This document shows, piece by piece, positions 1-8,384 of a DNA stretch of 64,000 nt. Location: the NCBI GenBank assembly GCA_050263095.1, contig JBLNEW010000043.1:1-64000 (forward strand), given 5' to 3'. The translations under genes and the position numbers were made by a program. This DNA is from FEB-35 sp050263095 (lineage in GTDB: Bacteria; Desulfobacterota; Deferrimicrobia; Deferrimicrobiales; Deferrimicrobiaceae). Every line of letters begins with the position of its first letter. The stretch's first letter is position 1. Below the pieces are notes generated by a model, which had not been told where the DNA came from, did not search any database, and saw nothing but the letters and a program-made list of their open reading frames with translations.

Positions 1-1873
1 TGAAGATATCGGGCCCCTTGGCCCCGAACACGAAGTGGTACGTCGCCCCGGCAAGGGTCGCCGCAAGCTGCGCGATGAGCCCGATGATGTCGGTGGACAT
101 GTACATGACGATCATGTCGCCCGGAGCCACCCCCATGTCGACCAGGACGTTCGCGAGGCGGTGGGCCTCCCGGCGGATCTGCCGGTAGCTGTAAGTCCGC
201 ACGTCCACGTTCCTGCCGTCCTTCTGGTCCTCGCCGATGTTGATCACGCGGCGCTCGTCCAGGAGTCCTTGCGACTCCAGGCGGTCGAAGACGGCCCGGG
301 CGGGATTTATCCTTCCGTCCTCGAAGCGCCTGATCACCGGGAAGCTGCTCAAGTCCAGCGATACCGACGGCCGCTCGCTCCAGGGGTACGGATAGACCAT
401 GTCGAGCTCGAACTTCTCGGGGTTGGCGAGCCATGCGCGGCGGACAACCCGCCAGCCCATCTTCGTTTCCATCAGCGACCGGATCACGCCGAGATCGTCG
501 CTTACCCTTTCGTCCGACCATTGGGAGTTCCGAAGATCGATGAAAAAACGCGCCGGGAGGGCGGCGTCGCCCTCGGAATTCAAGGTCCGGGTTTTCTCCC
601 CGCAATGGTAGGTCCCGCGGGGGAGCGCGTACTCGCTCCCTTCGTACGCAAATGACGCGTCTTCCGCGAGCGAACAGCCCGTGGAAACCGGCGTTGCAGG
701 GATGGACGTCCGGAATCCTTTCGCATCCGACAGCACTATCCGGTCCAGGCGGCTGTTTATCTCCCTGGAGACGATGCCCTTCGAAAGGCCCAGGACGCCT
801 TCCAGGTGGGAGAAACAGGCCGTCATCTCCTGCACGAGCTTGAGCTCCACGCCCCTTGCCTCTTCCTCCTGGTAGAGTCCTTCCTTCGCGAAGGTGTCGA
901 TGAGGAACTCGGTGGCCCACACCGCCTGCGCCGAAGCCGAACGCATCGCTGCGAGGGATTCCTGCGCGAATCGGTCTCCCTCGACCGCTGCCCGCTCAAG
1001 GCTTGAGAAAATGTCACCCAGGTACCCCCGATTCCCCTGCCCGAACCCGAAATGCCGGCCTATCCGCTCCGCAAGACCGCGAACCCCCTCCCGCTGGAAA
1101 TCATGAGCGCCATGCACTTTCTCGAGCAGAGAGGAGATTCTCCGTCTATCGATGGTTCCTTCGATACGCCGCAGTTCTTCGAGGAAGCTTCCGGCGTTGT
1201 CCCCCGCGTACCCCTGGGCCAGGCCGAAGGCCGCCGCCTGCTTTCCGTCCATGGTGGAGGCGGTGAGAGCGTAGAACTTGGCCGCCGCCGCGCCCATTCG
1301 CTTCGGCAGGAACCAGGTGGCGCCGTTTCCCGGGACGAGGCCGACCTTGACTTCGGGCAGCCGTATCAGGGTGGTCGAGTCGGCGATCATGAAGTCGGCC
1401 GAGGCGGCAAGGCCCAGGGCCGATCCCTCGCATATGCCCCGAACGAGGCTGATCGTAGGTATCCGGAGACCGCGAATCTTGTCGCAAAGGTTTTTTTGAT
1501 CGGCTAGAAAACGGTACGCAAGGTGCGCGGAGCCGGGATCCAGAAGATGGCGCATGACTTCCGGATAATCCGCGCCGGCCGAGAAGTTATCCCCCCCCGC
1601 CAGCGCCAGCGCTCGGACCGCGCTGTTCCCGGCAACGAGATCCACAAGCTCGATGAAGCGGGCGATGTCCTCCAGGCGCGGCGAGTTGAGCCCGTCCGGG
1701 CTCTCCATCCGGATGACGGCAACGCCGTCGCTTCCAACGTCCAGATTAACCAGGCTCATCCCGGCCCCGCCCCGTGTCTTCGAGCCTACGTCACCGCAAT
1801 ATGATTCGGCAGGTTTCGCGAAAGATTCCTCCTTCGGCGCGATAGGTCTTGATCGTCGCGGCTTGTTCGCCAT
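1..1873 (-). CDS. Enoyl-CoA hydratase/isomerase-acyl-CoA synthetase fusion, 3' part outside window
   Basis: An uninterrupted minus-strand frame of 624 codons runs off the left edge, so the C-terminus is missing. After a 38-residue leader, residues 39 to about 310 form a crotonase domain: an oxyanion-hole segment SAGADY near residue 98 and the PE...GLVPGNG segment near 173-182, with the Glu of 'LPEVKVG' kept. The other usual catalytic Glu (crotonase E144 position) appears to be Gly, as in many isomerases or lyases of this fold. A helical linker of about 200 residues follows. From about residue 500 the sequence matches the N-terminus of acetyl/propionyl-CoA-synthetase-like AMP-forming ligases (TYSYRQIRREAHRLANVL, then GVAPGD and a YHFVFGA segment). 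The start at 1873 has AGGA 8 nt upstream; ATG at 1759 (MSLVNLDV) is the alternative and sits exactly at the domain start. Substrate unknown. The order hydratase-then-synthetase is the reverse of propionyl-CoA synthase. Confidence 0.8.
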   Translation of the reverse strand, partial: MANKPRRSRPIAPKEESFAKPAESYCGDVGSKTRGGAGMSLVNLDVGSDGVAVIRMESPDGLNSPRLEDIARFIELVDLVAGNSAVRALALAGGDNFSAGADYPEVMRHLLDPGSAHLAYRFLADQKNLCDKIRGLRIPTISLVRGICEGSALGLAASADFMIADSTTLIRLPEVKVGLVPGNGATWFLPKRMGAAAAKFYALTASTMDGKQAAAFGLAQGYAGDNAGSFLEELRRIEGTIDRRRISSLLEKVHGAHDFQREGVRGLAERIGRHFGFGQGNRGYLGDIFSSLERAAVEGDRFAQESLAAMRSASAQAVWATEFLIDTFAKEGLYQEEEARGVELKLVQEMTACFSHLEGVLGLSKGIVSREINSRLDRIVLSDAKGFRTSIPATPVSTGCSLAEDASFAYEGSEYALPRGTYHCGEKTRTLNSEGDAALPARFFIDLRNSQWSDERVSDDLGVIRSLMETKMGWRVVRRAWLANPEKFELDMVYPYPWSERPSVSLDLSSFPVIRRFEDGRINPARAVFDRLESQGLLDERRVINIGEDQKDGRNVDVRTYSYRQIRREAHRLANVLVDMGVAPGDMIVMYMSTDIIGLIAQLAATLAGATYHFVFGAKGPDIF

Positions 1874-1944
1874 AATTTTGTCCTGATTTGCATCTAACAG
1901 GGTGTCCGTCCAGTTTTTCCGCCGCCGGATCCTTAGGGGAGGCA

Positions 1945-3069
1945 ATGAAACTTGCCGTAACAAGAGAGGTTCGCGAGGGTGAAAGGCGGGTCGCCCTCGT
2001 CCCCGAGTCGTGCAGGAAGATGGTGCAGGCGGGGATCGAGGTTACGGTGGAAAGCGGCGCGGGGGATTCCGCGTTCTTCGCCGACGATTCCTACCGGGAA
2101 GCCGGCGCCGCGATCGGGAGCGACGTCGCCGTTCTGCTGGGGGGCGCCGACTTCGTCCTCAAGGTGCAGCCTCCTTCGATCCATCCGGCTTTAGGCGTTC
2201 ACGAGGCGGACCTGATGCGGGAGGGGGCGATGCTGCTGGGTACGCTCGCTCCGTCGAGATTCCCCGACGTGGTCGAGAAACTTGCCGCGCGCAGGATCAG
2301 CGCGTTCTCCACGGACCGGATTCCGCGAATCTCCCGCGCGCAGTCGATGGATACACTCTCATCGATGGCTAACATCGCAGGATACAGGTCGGTGCTGATC
2401 GCCGCCAACGCGCTGCCGAGATACTTCCCGATGCTTATGACCGCTGCCGGCACGGTATTTCCCGCGAAGGTATTCGTGATCGGCGCGGGTGTCGCGGGGC
2501 TCCAGGCGATCGCCACGGCCCGGAGGCTGGGGGCCGCGGTGGAAGCCACCGATACCCGCCCCGCCGTGAAGGAGCAGGTGGAAAGCCTTGGCGCGCGCTT
2601 CGTCGGGGTCGAAACCGGGGAGAGCGCGCAGGACGCTTCGGGCTATGCCAGGGAGCTCTCTCCGGAATTCTACCGCAGGCAGGCCGAGCTCATCGCCGGG
2701 CGCTGCGCCGCCGCCGACGCGGTGATCGCGACGGCGCTGATCGGAGGGATCACGGCGCCCAGGCTCATCACCGCGGAGATGGTCCGCGCGATGAAGCCGG
2801 GGTCGGTGATCGTCGACATCGCGGCCGAGGGTGGAGGCAACTGCGTGCTGACGCAGCCCGGCCGTACGGTCGTGGAGGGCGGGGTGACGATCTTCGGGCC
2901 GCTCAACCTTCCGTCCGAAATGCCGTGGCACGCAAGCACCCTGTACTCGCGGAACCTGGCCTCGTTCGTGCTGGCGTTCTGGAAGGACGGGAAATTCGAC
3001 ATCGACGTCGATGACGAAATCATCCGCGGCGCACTGATCACCCACCAAGGCGAAGCCCGGCGCTCCTGA
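1945..3069 (+). CDS. pntAA: NAD(P) transhydrogenase subunit alpha, domain I (PntAA)
   Basis: Soluble NAD(H)-binding subunit of the proton-translocating transhydrogenase, 374 residues. It starts MKLAVTREVREGERRVALVPES, typical of the alanine dehydrogenase/PntA N-terminal domain, and has the Rossmann glycine motif VIGAGVAGLQAIATARRLGA and the downstream GGNCVLTQPG and PSEMPWHASTLYSRN segments. It lacks the membrane helices found at the C-terminus of the E. coli alpha subunit; these are in the next gene, giving the three-subunit form known from Rhodospirillum rubrum. The ATG at 1945 follows AGGGGAGG, so the longer frame from 1888 is not used. First gene of pntAA-pntAB-pntB, divergent from the hydratase-synthetase fusion. 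Confidence 0.93.
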   Translation: MKLAVTREVREGERRVALVPESCRKMVQAGIEVTVESGAGDSAFFADDSYREAGAAIGSDVAVLLGGADFVLKVQPPSIHPALGVHEADLMREGAMLLGTLAPSRFPDVVEKLAARRISAFSTDRIPRISRAQSMDTLSSMANIAGYRSVLIAANALPRYFPMLMTAAGTVFPAKVFVIGAGVAGLQAIATARRLGAAVEATDTRPAVKEQVESLGARFVGVETGESAQDASGYARELSPEFYRRQAELIAGRCAAADAVIATALIGGITAPRLITAEMVRAMKPGSVIVDIAAEGGGNCVLTQPGRTVVEGGVTIFGPLNLPSEMPWHASTLYSRNLASFVLAFWKDGKFDIDVDDEIIRGALITHQGEARRS

Positions 3070-3092
3070 AAAAGGGGGAGGAGAGCATCCGC

Positions 3093-3389
3093 ATGAGCAT
3101 GGATCTCGAGCTGGGCCTTTACGTATTCGTCCTTGCGACGTTTCTCGGCTTCCAGGTCATCCGCCGGGTGTCGCCGCTCCTGCATACGCCCCTTATGTCG
3201 CTTACCAACGCCATCTCGGCCATCGCGGTCGTGGGCTCCATCCTGGTTGCCGGCGAGCAGAAGACCACCCTGTCCACCGTCCTTGGGACCCTGGCGGTGA
3301 CCTGCTCGATGATCAACATCGTCGGCGGCTACCTCATCACCTACCGGATGCTGCGGATGTTCAAGAAGAGCGGCAAGGGCAAGTCATGA
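3093..3389 (+). CDS. pntAB: NAD(P) transhydrogenase subunit alpha 2 (PntAB)
   Basis: Membrane subunit of 98 residues with three hydrophobic segments, corresponding to the first part of domain II. The segments PLMSLTNAISAI and GYLITYRMLRMF are typical of PntAB. It is preceded by a GGGGGAGGAGA ribosome site and its stop overlaps the start of pntB as ATGA, so translation is probably coupled. It should assemble with PntAA and PntB to couple hydride transfer from NADH to NADP+ with inward proton movement, supplying NADPH. Confidence 0.92.
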   Translation: MSMDLELGLYVFVLATFLGFQVIRRVSPLLHTPLMSLTNAISAIAVVGSILVAGEQKTTLSTVLGTLAVTCSMINIVGGYLITYRMLRMFKKSGKGKS

Positions 3390-4762
3390 TCGATTCGTTC
3401 ATCCCCCTCATCTACCTTGCCGCGGCGGTTTCGTTCATCCTCGCCTTGATGTGGCTCTCGGCCGTCGCGACGGCGCGCCGCGGAGTGATCGTGGGCGTGG
3501 CGGGGATGGCGCTTGCGGTGGGCGGTACGCTGCTCAAGCCCGAGATCGAAAGCTATCGCTGGATCGCGATCGCGTTCGTCGCGGGCACGGCCATCGGCAT
3601 CCCCATGGCGATGATGCCCATGACCGCCGTGCCGCAGCGGACCGCGCTTTCCCACGCATTCGGGGCGCTGGCGGCGGCGCTGGTGGGCACCGCCGAGTTT
3701 TACCTGCGGACGCCGAACCTGGACCGGTTCACCATGGGCGCGCTGTCACTGGAAGTGCTGCTGGGATTTCTCACGTTCACCGCGTCAATGATGGCGTTCG
3801 GCAAGCTGCAGGAGATCCTTCCGACGCGGCCGATCACGTACCGCGGCCAGAATGTCATCAACCTTTCGCTGCTCGGCCTGGCGGCGGGCGCGGGCGCGTA
3901 CCTGACGGCGCGTCCGGAAGCCACCTGGCTTTTTCCCGTGTTCGGCGCCCTGGCGCTGGTGTTCGGCGTGCTGCTCATAATTCCAATCGGCGGGGCGGAC
4001 ATGCCGACGGTGATCTCGCTGCTGAACTCGTACGCGGGGCTTGCCGCCGCGGCCATGGGATTCGTCCTCAACAACAACCTGCTTATCATAGCCGGCGCGC
4101 TGGACGGCTCCTCGGGCTTCATACTGTCGGTGATCATGTGCCGCGCGATGAACCGCTCTTTCACGAACGTCCTGTTCGGCGCGTTCGGCCAGGTGCAGCC
4201 GGATGCGTCGGCCGAAAAAGAGCAGCGCGCGGTGCGCAGCGCGACCCCTGAAGAGGCGGCGGGCATACTCCAGGCGGCCGGGCTGGTCATAGTCGTGCCC
4301 GGGTACGGGATGGCGGTCGCCCAGGCGCAGCACAAGGTGCGGGAGCTTTACGACGTGCTGACGAAGGCCGGCATCGAGGTGAAGTTCGCGATTCACCCGG
4401 TGGCCGGCCGCATGCCCGGGCACATGAACGTGCTCCTTGCGGAAGCCGACATCCCGTACGACAAGCTGATGGAGATGGAGGACGTCAACTCCGAGTTCCC
4501 CCAGGCCGACGTCGCGCTCGTGATCGGCGCCAACGACGTCACCAATCCCGCGGCGCGCCACGACCGGGGAAGCCCGATCTACGGCATGCCGATCCTGGAC
4601 GTCGACAGGGCGCGCACCGTGATGGTCGTCAAGCGCAGCATGAGCCCGGGCTTCGCAGGCATCGACAACGATCTTTATTACATGGACCGGACGCTCATGG
4701 TTTTCGGCGACGCCAAGGGGGTTGTCGGTAATATCGTCAAGGAGCTTTCAGGCGGCAGGTAA
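3386..4762 (+). CDS. pntB: NAD(P) transhydrogenase subunit beta (PntB)
   Basis: 458 residues. The N-terminal half has about nine transmembrane helices (rest of domain II) and the C-terminal half, from about residue 285, is the NADP(H)-binding domain III with VVPGYGMAVAQAQH, the HPVAGRMPGHMNVLLAEA segment, VALVIGANDVTNPAAR and MVVKRSMSPGFAGIDN. Length and motif order match full-length PntB. Starts four bases inside pntAB. Known role of the family: proton-motive-force-driven NADPH formation. Confidence 0.95.
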   Translation: MIDSFIPLIYLAAAVSFILALMWLSAVATARRGVIVGVAGMALAVGGTLLKPEIESYRWIAIAFVAGTAIGIPMAMMPMTAVPQRTALSHAFGALAAALVGTAEFYLRTPNLDRFTMGALSLEVLLGFLTFTASMMAFGKLQEILPTRPITYRGQNVINLSLLGLAAGAGAYLTARPEATWLFPVFGALALVFGVLLIIPIGGADMPTVISLLNSYAGLAAAAMGFVLNNNLLIIAGALDGSSGFILSVIMCRAMNRSFTNVLFGAFGQVQPDASAEKEQRAVRSATPEEAAGILQAAGLVIVVPGYGMAVAQAQHKVRELYDVLTKAGIEVKFAIHPVAGRMPGHMNVLLAEADIPYDKLMEMEDVNSEFPQADVALVIGANDVTNPAARHDRGSPIYGMPILDVDRARTVMVVKRSMSPGFAGIDNDLYYMDRTLMVFGDAKGVVGNIVKELSGGR

Positions 4763-4847
4763 CTCTTGTTTGAATACTTTATCCCCGTAATAAAACATCG
4801 ATACCCGACTAGCGAGTATTATTAGCGTGAAATGCAAATACTGTAAT

Positions 4848-4853
4848 TATAAT
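4848..4853 (+). promoter_or_regulatory. Possible sigma-70 -10 box in AT-rich spacer
   Basis: The 273-base spacer after pntB is markedly AT-rich against its surroundings. It contains TATAAT at 4848-4853, but no convincing -35 box 16-18 bases upstream. A sigma-54 match at 4940-4955 is the better promoter candidate for the next gene. Confidence 0.25.
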
Positions 4854-4939
4854 AAATAGTTAATTCGTATCTGAAATTATTCCCGGAATCCGGTTTTTAT
4901 AAAATCCTGTTTTTTTAGCTGCTTTGTCCCTTCGTGGAT

Positions 4940-4955
4940 TGGCCCGGATATTGCG
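4940..4955 (+). promoter_or_regulatory. Candidate sigma-54 promoter upstream of secreted protein gene
   Basis: TGGCCCGGATATTGCG keeps the invariant GG (-24) and GC (-12) exactly ten bases apart and the TTGC core, close to the TGGCACG-N4-TTGCA consensus. Predicted start about 4966, giving a leader of about 70 bases before the ATG at 5036. Confidence 0.5.
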
Positions 4956-5035
4956 GGAAGAGACGGCGTAACAGTGCCGGCACACCTGGATCTACTTACC
5001 GTGGGCGCAATTTTCAAATGGGGGGAGGAAAGGCG

Positions 5036-5905
5036 ATGAAGACGGGCAAAGGGACTGGAAGCATGGCGAAGAGGGCGGGGTATGCGGTGCTCGCGTTGTG
5101 CCTTTTGGTGTTGCTGACGGGATCCGCATTTTCGGCGGGCGAATCTCCGGGGATTTTGGGCGCCGTGGACGAGATGAGGGCGGGAGAACTTTCCCATAAG
5201 ATGGGCAAGGCAGTCACCGTCCCCGCTTTCGGCTGCCCCGACCTTGCGTACACCGACACATTCAAGGCGAAAGATCTGGGGTACATCTATTCGGCCGGCT
5301 TCGCGGAGGCCATCAACGCCGTCGCAAGCGGCAATTCCGCGTACTCCCCGCCGGAGATTCCCGCGGGGTGGAAGGCGGCCGCGGTCGAATGGAGAGAATA
5401 CCTTGAGGCATACCCGGAAGGAGAGGCGGGGCCGTCCCGTCAGCCCGCATTCACGAACCGCGAGGGCAGGTTCGACATAGAGCCTCTTCTCTCCAAGGAG
5501 GCCTGCACGCCCGCCCTTCTCTACCTGGCATCTCTCGATTATCGGTCGAAGCCCGGGAACAAGGGGGTGGCCCCGGTATTTCCGCGCATAGTGCGAAACG
5601 CCGTCATCGACCTTGGAACGCAGGTCGTCGCGAAGAACCGCATGGCGCCGGCATATGCCAGGCGCGCCGCCACGGTCATGGCCAAGATTACCGAAGCGGA
5701 ACGGATGGGCGCGAAGGATTGCCAGCCTGACGAGCTCGCGCAGACGAAGGCCGAGCTGAACCGCGCCCGCGCCGATGCGGCCGGAGTGAGGAAAGGCGTG
5801 CAGGAGACCGATGCGGCGTTCGCCAAGGCGGAAAAGGCGGCCGACTCCCTCCTTACCAAAAGGCAGTTCGCGATGCAGAAGGGCTTCAAGTGCTATCCGG
5901 AGTGA
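5036..5905 (+). CDS. Secreted protein of unknown function with C-terminal helical domain
   Basis: 289 residues. Start chosen at 5036 because GGAGGAAA lies 8 bases upstream; it is followed by a clear signal peptide (basic MKTGKGTGSMAKR, hydrophobic VLALCLLVLLTG, cleavage near SAFSA). The mature part has four cysteines (FGCPDL, KEACTPALL, AKDCQPDEL, FKCYPE) that could form periplasmic disulfides. About the last 90 residues are strongly helical and charged, coiled-coil-like (ELAQTKAELNRARADAAG and following). I do not recognise a family. It stands alone between pntB and a convergent regulator gene and has a candidate sigma-54 promoter. Confidence 0.75.
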   Translation: MKTGKGTGSMAKRAGYAVLALCLLVLLTGSAFSAGESPGILGAVDEMRAGELSHKMGKAVTVPAFGCPDLAYTDTFKAKDLGYIYSAGFAEAINAVASGNSAYSPPEIPAGWKAAAVEWREYLEAYPEGEAGPSRQPAFTNREGRFDIEPLLSKEACTPALLYLASLDYRSKPGNKGVAPVFPRIVRNAVIDLGTQVVAKNRMAPAYARRAATVMAKITEAERMGAKDCQPDELAQTKAELNRARADAAGVRKGVQETDAAFAKAEKAADSLLTKRQFAMQKGFKCYPE

Positions 5906-5938
5906 GGTGATTCCGGCTGGCTGGCTGCCGGGGGAGGG

Positions 5939-6622
5939 TCAGGATTCCTTGACGTGGACGTAATCGCGCAGCCGTGCGCGGTCCACGATGAGGTTCCTGC
6001 CCTCCCTGCGGATGAGGCCGATCTCCTCGAATTTGTGCAGCTGGATGGTGACGGTCTCCCTGGTGGTACCGATCAGGTTTGCAAGGTCCTCGTGCGTCAG
6101 CTTCAGGGCGATCTTCGTCCCGGTCCGGGTGTCCTCGCCGATGTCTTCGGCCAGATGAAGCAGCTCCTTCGCCAGCCTATGGTATGCCCACGCGTGAATG
6201 AGGCCCGCGAACTCGCGCTCGACCTCCATCAGCCGGCGCGCCAAAAGCCTCGCGTAGTTCGACGCGAATACCGGGCTGGTGCGCAGGATTTCAAGGAAGT
6301 CTTTGCGTGAAAGGACGCCCGCCTGCACATCGGTCAGTGCGATCGCGGAGAAGGGCCGCTGTCCCTGGACCAGCAGAAGCTCCCCGAATACGTCGTCCGC
6401 GCGAACGATGTGAAGGATCGATTCTGTCCCCCTCTCCGAGAGGGACACGAGCTTCACGAGCCCCTTCCTCACTATGAAAAGGGAATCCGCCGGGCCCCCT
6501 TCGTAAAACAGGGCGGCGTCGCGGTCGTATTTTCTGTCGGCGAACAGTCCGGCGATCCTCCGGGCTTCCTCCTCCGGGATGCCCTGGAGCAATTCACCAG
6601 CGGTCTGAAAGGGCAGCGGCAC
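5939..6622 (-). CDS. Crp/Fnr-family transcriptional regulator (copy 1)
   Basis: 227 residues. N-terminal cyclic-nucleotide-binding-like beta-barrel (residues about 15-120, with FGELLLVQGQRPFSA at the phosphate-cassette position), dimerisation helix, and a C-terminal winged helix-turn-helix THEDLANLIGTTRETVTIQL. The recognition helix has the Arg-Glu pair in TRETV that in Crp reads GTGA half-sites. The cAMP-contacting Arg of E. coli Crp is not conserved (Phe in my alignment) and there is no cysteine at all, so it is neither a canonical cAMP receptor nor an FeS-type FNR; the effector is unknown. Close paralogue of the protein at 8385-9092. It is a plausible regulator of the palindromes at 7015, 9597, 11073, 11096, 11919 and 13879. 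Confidence 0.9.
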   Translation of the reverse strand: MPLPFQTAGELLQGIPEEEARRIAGLFADRKYDRDAALFYEGGPADSLFIVRKGLVKLVSLSERGTESILHIVRADDVFGELLLVQGQRPFSAIALTDVQAGVLSRKDFLEILRTSPVFASNYARLLARRLMEVEREFAGLIHAWAYHRLAKELLHLAEDIGEDTRTGTKIALKLTHEDLANLIGTTRETVTIQLHKFEEIGLIRREGRNLIVDRARLRDYVHVKES

Positions 6623-6748
6623 GCCCTTATTGTAGTCTTACGGCAATCGGTATTCCATCATCCTCAAAGCGGGATTACGGGATAAAGAGCAGGTCCCGGA
6701 GCCCCCGGCGCACCGATCCGTCACGGTCCACCCGGAACTCCGAGACCT

Positions 6749-6961
6749 TCAGGCGGCAAGCCGAACCCTCTCCCTGGCGGGAGGAGCGACCTCGACGGTC
6801 CCGGGGATCGGCCACTCGGCCCAAAGCAGCCGGATTCCCGCCTTCTCGGCTTCAGCCATGCCGGCAAGGAGAAGGCCCGCCACGATGGCGACGAGGAACA
6901 GCAGACAGGTGAACGCAACGCCCAATTCCACGGTCAGGGTCTCGAAGTAGATGCCTTCCAT
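6749..6961 (-). CDS. WAEWP microprotein 1 (small single-pass membrane protein)
   Basis: 70 residues. ATG at 6961 chosen over GTG at 6970 because AAAGGGGGTGA precedes it, the same ribosome site as copy 2. One strong transmembrane segment (about residues 14-35, VAFTCLLFLVAIVAGLLLAG) is followed by GMAEAEKAGIRLLWAEWPIP, a Pro/Arg-rich tail and the C-terminus VRLAA. Paralogues are at 11655-11864 and 13607-13822, all beginning ME, of nearly equal length, with (W)AE(W/S)P after the helix and ending in AA. No known family recognised. Probably in the inner membrane with the WAEWP tail in the cytoplasm (inference). Preceded by a Crp/Fnr-like palindrome at 7015-7028. Confidence 0.75.
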   Translation of the reverse strand: MEGIYFETLTVELGVAFTCLLFLVAIVAGLLLAGMAEAEKAGIRLLWAEWPIPGTVEVAPPARERVRLAA

Positions 6962-7014
6962 GGTGTTCACCCCCTTTCCGGCTACAGTCTATTTCGCTAC
7001 GGGGGGCGGGTTCA

Positions 7015-7028
7015 GTGAGGAAATTCAC
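7015..7028 (-). promoter_or_regulatory. Crp/Fnr-like operator of WAEWP gene 1
   Basis: GTGAGGAAATTCAC, a GTGA-N6-TCAC palindrome. Reading on the minus strand, a TAGACT -10 box (6991-6986) begins 23 bases after it, placing the operator centre near -42 from the predicted start, as at class II Crp/Fnr promoters. It lies 54 bases from the ATG at 6961. Confidence 0.6.
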
Positions 7029-7120
7029 AAATTCGAATATGCTGTTGGCAGCGATTCCCGGGGGCACGTTCGAAAACCCGGTTGCGGGATCGCGACAGTC
7101 GTTGAGATAATCGCGAAACA

Positions 7121-8380
7121 ATGGGCGGAAAACGCATCATGTCGGTAACGCGTTCGGCTTGCCTGCTCCTCGCGCTTGGAGCGGTCCTGTTGGCCGGATG
7201 CGCGGCACCCCGGGCGGCGTACAGGGCGGGAGAAGACCTGCCTTACCCGTCGGATGGGCCGCCGGAGGCGGAGGAGATCCGCCATATCCCCACCGGGCTC
7301 AAGCTTTCGCTCGAGGCCGCGATGGACATGGTTTCCGCCGCCCGGTTGATCTGCGTCGGTGAAACGCACGACAACATGCATGCCCACCGTGTGGAGCTGA
7401 TGATCCTCCGCGATCTCCACAGGCGTTTCCCCGGGAAAGTGGCCATCGGCATGGAGATGTTCCGGGAGCCGGAGCAGGCGATCCTGGACCGTTGGACGAA
7501 CGGCGAGCTTGCGGAGATCGAGTTCCTGAAGGCCGTGAAATGGTACGAGAACTGGGGATCGGATTTCGGCTACTACAGGGACATCCTCCGGTTCGCCAGG
7601 GAGAACCGGATCGACGTCGTGGCCCTGAACCCTTCGAAGGAGCTCCAGCAGGAAGTCAGGACCTCCGGCCTCGACAACGTCCCCGCGAAGTTCAAGTCGA
7701 AGCTCCCCGAGATCGGCCCGCCCGATCCTTATCAGCGCAAGGCGATGAAGGCGGTCTACGGCGCCCATCTTCGCACGGAGGGGATGTTCGACGCGTTCTT
7801 CCGGGTGCAGCTGCTCTGGGAGGAGACGATGGCCGTGCGGATCGTCGACTACCTGCGGAGCCCGCGGGGAGAGGGAAAGAAGATGGTGACCTTCACCGGC
7901 GGGTGGCACGTCAAGTACGGATTCGGAATCCCGAAGAAGGTGATCCGCAGGATGCCGATGCCGTACGTAGTGGTCCTGCCGGCGGAGATCAGCATCCCGG
8001 AGGAGAAGAAGGACCAGATGATGGATGTGGATCTTCCGCCGATGCCGCTCCTGCCCGCCGACTTCGTCTGGTGGATCCCCTACGAGGGGCTGGAGGGAAA
8101 GCAGGCGGTAATGGGCATCATGATGGCATCGAAGGACAACGAGGTCGTCGTCGAGGGAGTTGCTCCGGGATCCCCCGCGGAGAAGGCGGGGATCGCGAAG
8201 GGAGACCGGATCGTCGCATTCGACGGGGAGCCCGTGTCAGATGTCACCGACGTGTTCCTCCGCGTCAGGGAGAAGAAGCACGGAGACGAGGCGTCGGTGG
8301 CGGTCATCCGGGGCGGCGGGGAAAAAACGCTTAATGTGAGGTTCTTCCCCATTCCCGGGAAGAAGCCTCACCCGGATTAG
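7121..8380 (+). CDS. ChaN-family lipoprotein with C-terminal PDZ domain
   Basis: 419 residues. Signal peptide with lipobox LLAGC (Cys27 from this start); ATG at 7139 is an alternative start and neither has a strong ribosome site. Residues about 65-285 match the ChaN/DUF399 haem-binding fold (ICVGETHDNMHAH, GMEMFREPEQ, LNPSKELQQEV and FTGGWHVKYGFGIP). The last about 90 residues form a PDZ domain (VEGVAPGSPAEKAGIAKGDR). ChaN from Campylobacter is an outer-membrane iron-regulated haem-binding lipoprotein; here a haem or metal role is inference. Convergent with the second Crp/Fnr gene, 4 bases apart. Confidence 0.85.
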   Translation: MGGKRIMSVTRSACLLLALGAVLLAGCAAPRAAYRAGEDLPYPSDGPPEAEEIRHIPTGLKLSLEAAMDMVSAARLICVGETHDNMHAHRVELMILRDLHRRFPGKVAIGMEMFREPEQAILDRWTNGELAEIEFLKAVKWYENWGSDFGYYRDILRFARENRIDVVALNPSKELQQEVRTSGLDNVPAKFKSKLPEIGPPDPYQRKAMKAVYGAHLRTEGMFDAFFRVQLLWEETMAVRIVDYLRSPRGEGKKMVTFTGGWHVKYGFGIPKKVIRRMPMPYVVVLPAEISIPEEKKDQMMDVDLPPMPLLPADFVWWIPYEGLEGKQAVMGIMMASKDNEVVVEGVAPGSPAEKAGIAKGDRIVAFDGEPVSDVTDVFLRVREKKHGDEASVAVIRGGGEKTLNVRFFPIPGKKPHPD

Positions 8381-8384
8381 GGCT

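Noticed and set aside
5939..6622. An oxygen-sensing FNR
   Set aside because: The protein has no cysteine, so it cannot carry the FNR iron-sulfur cluster.
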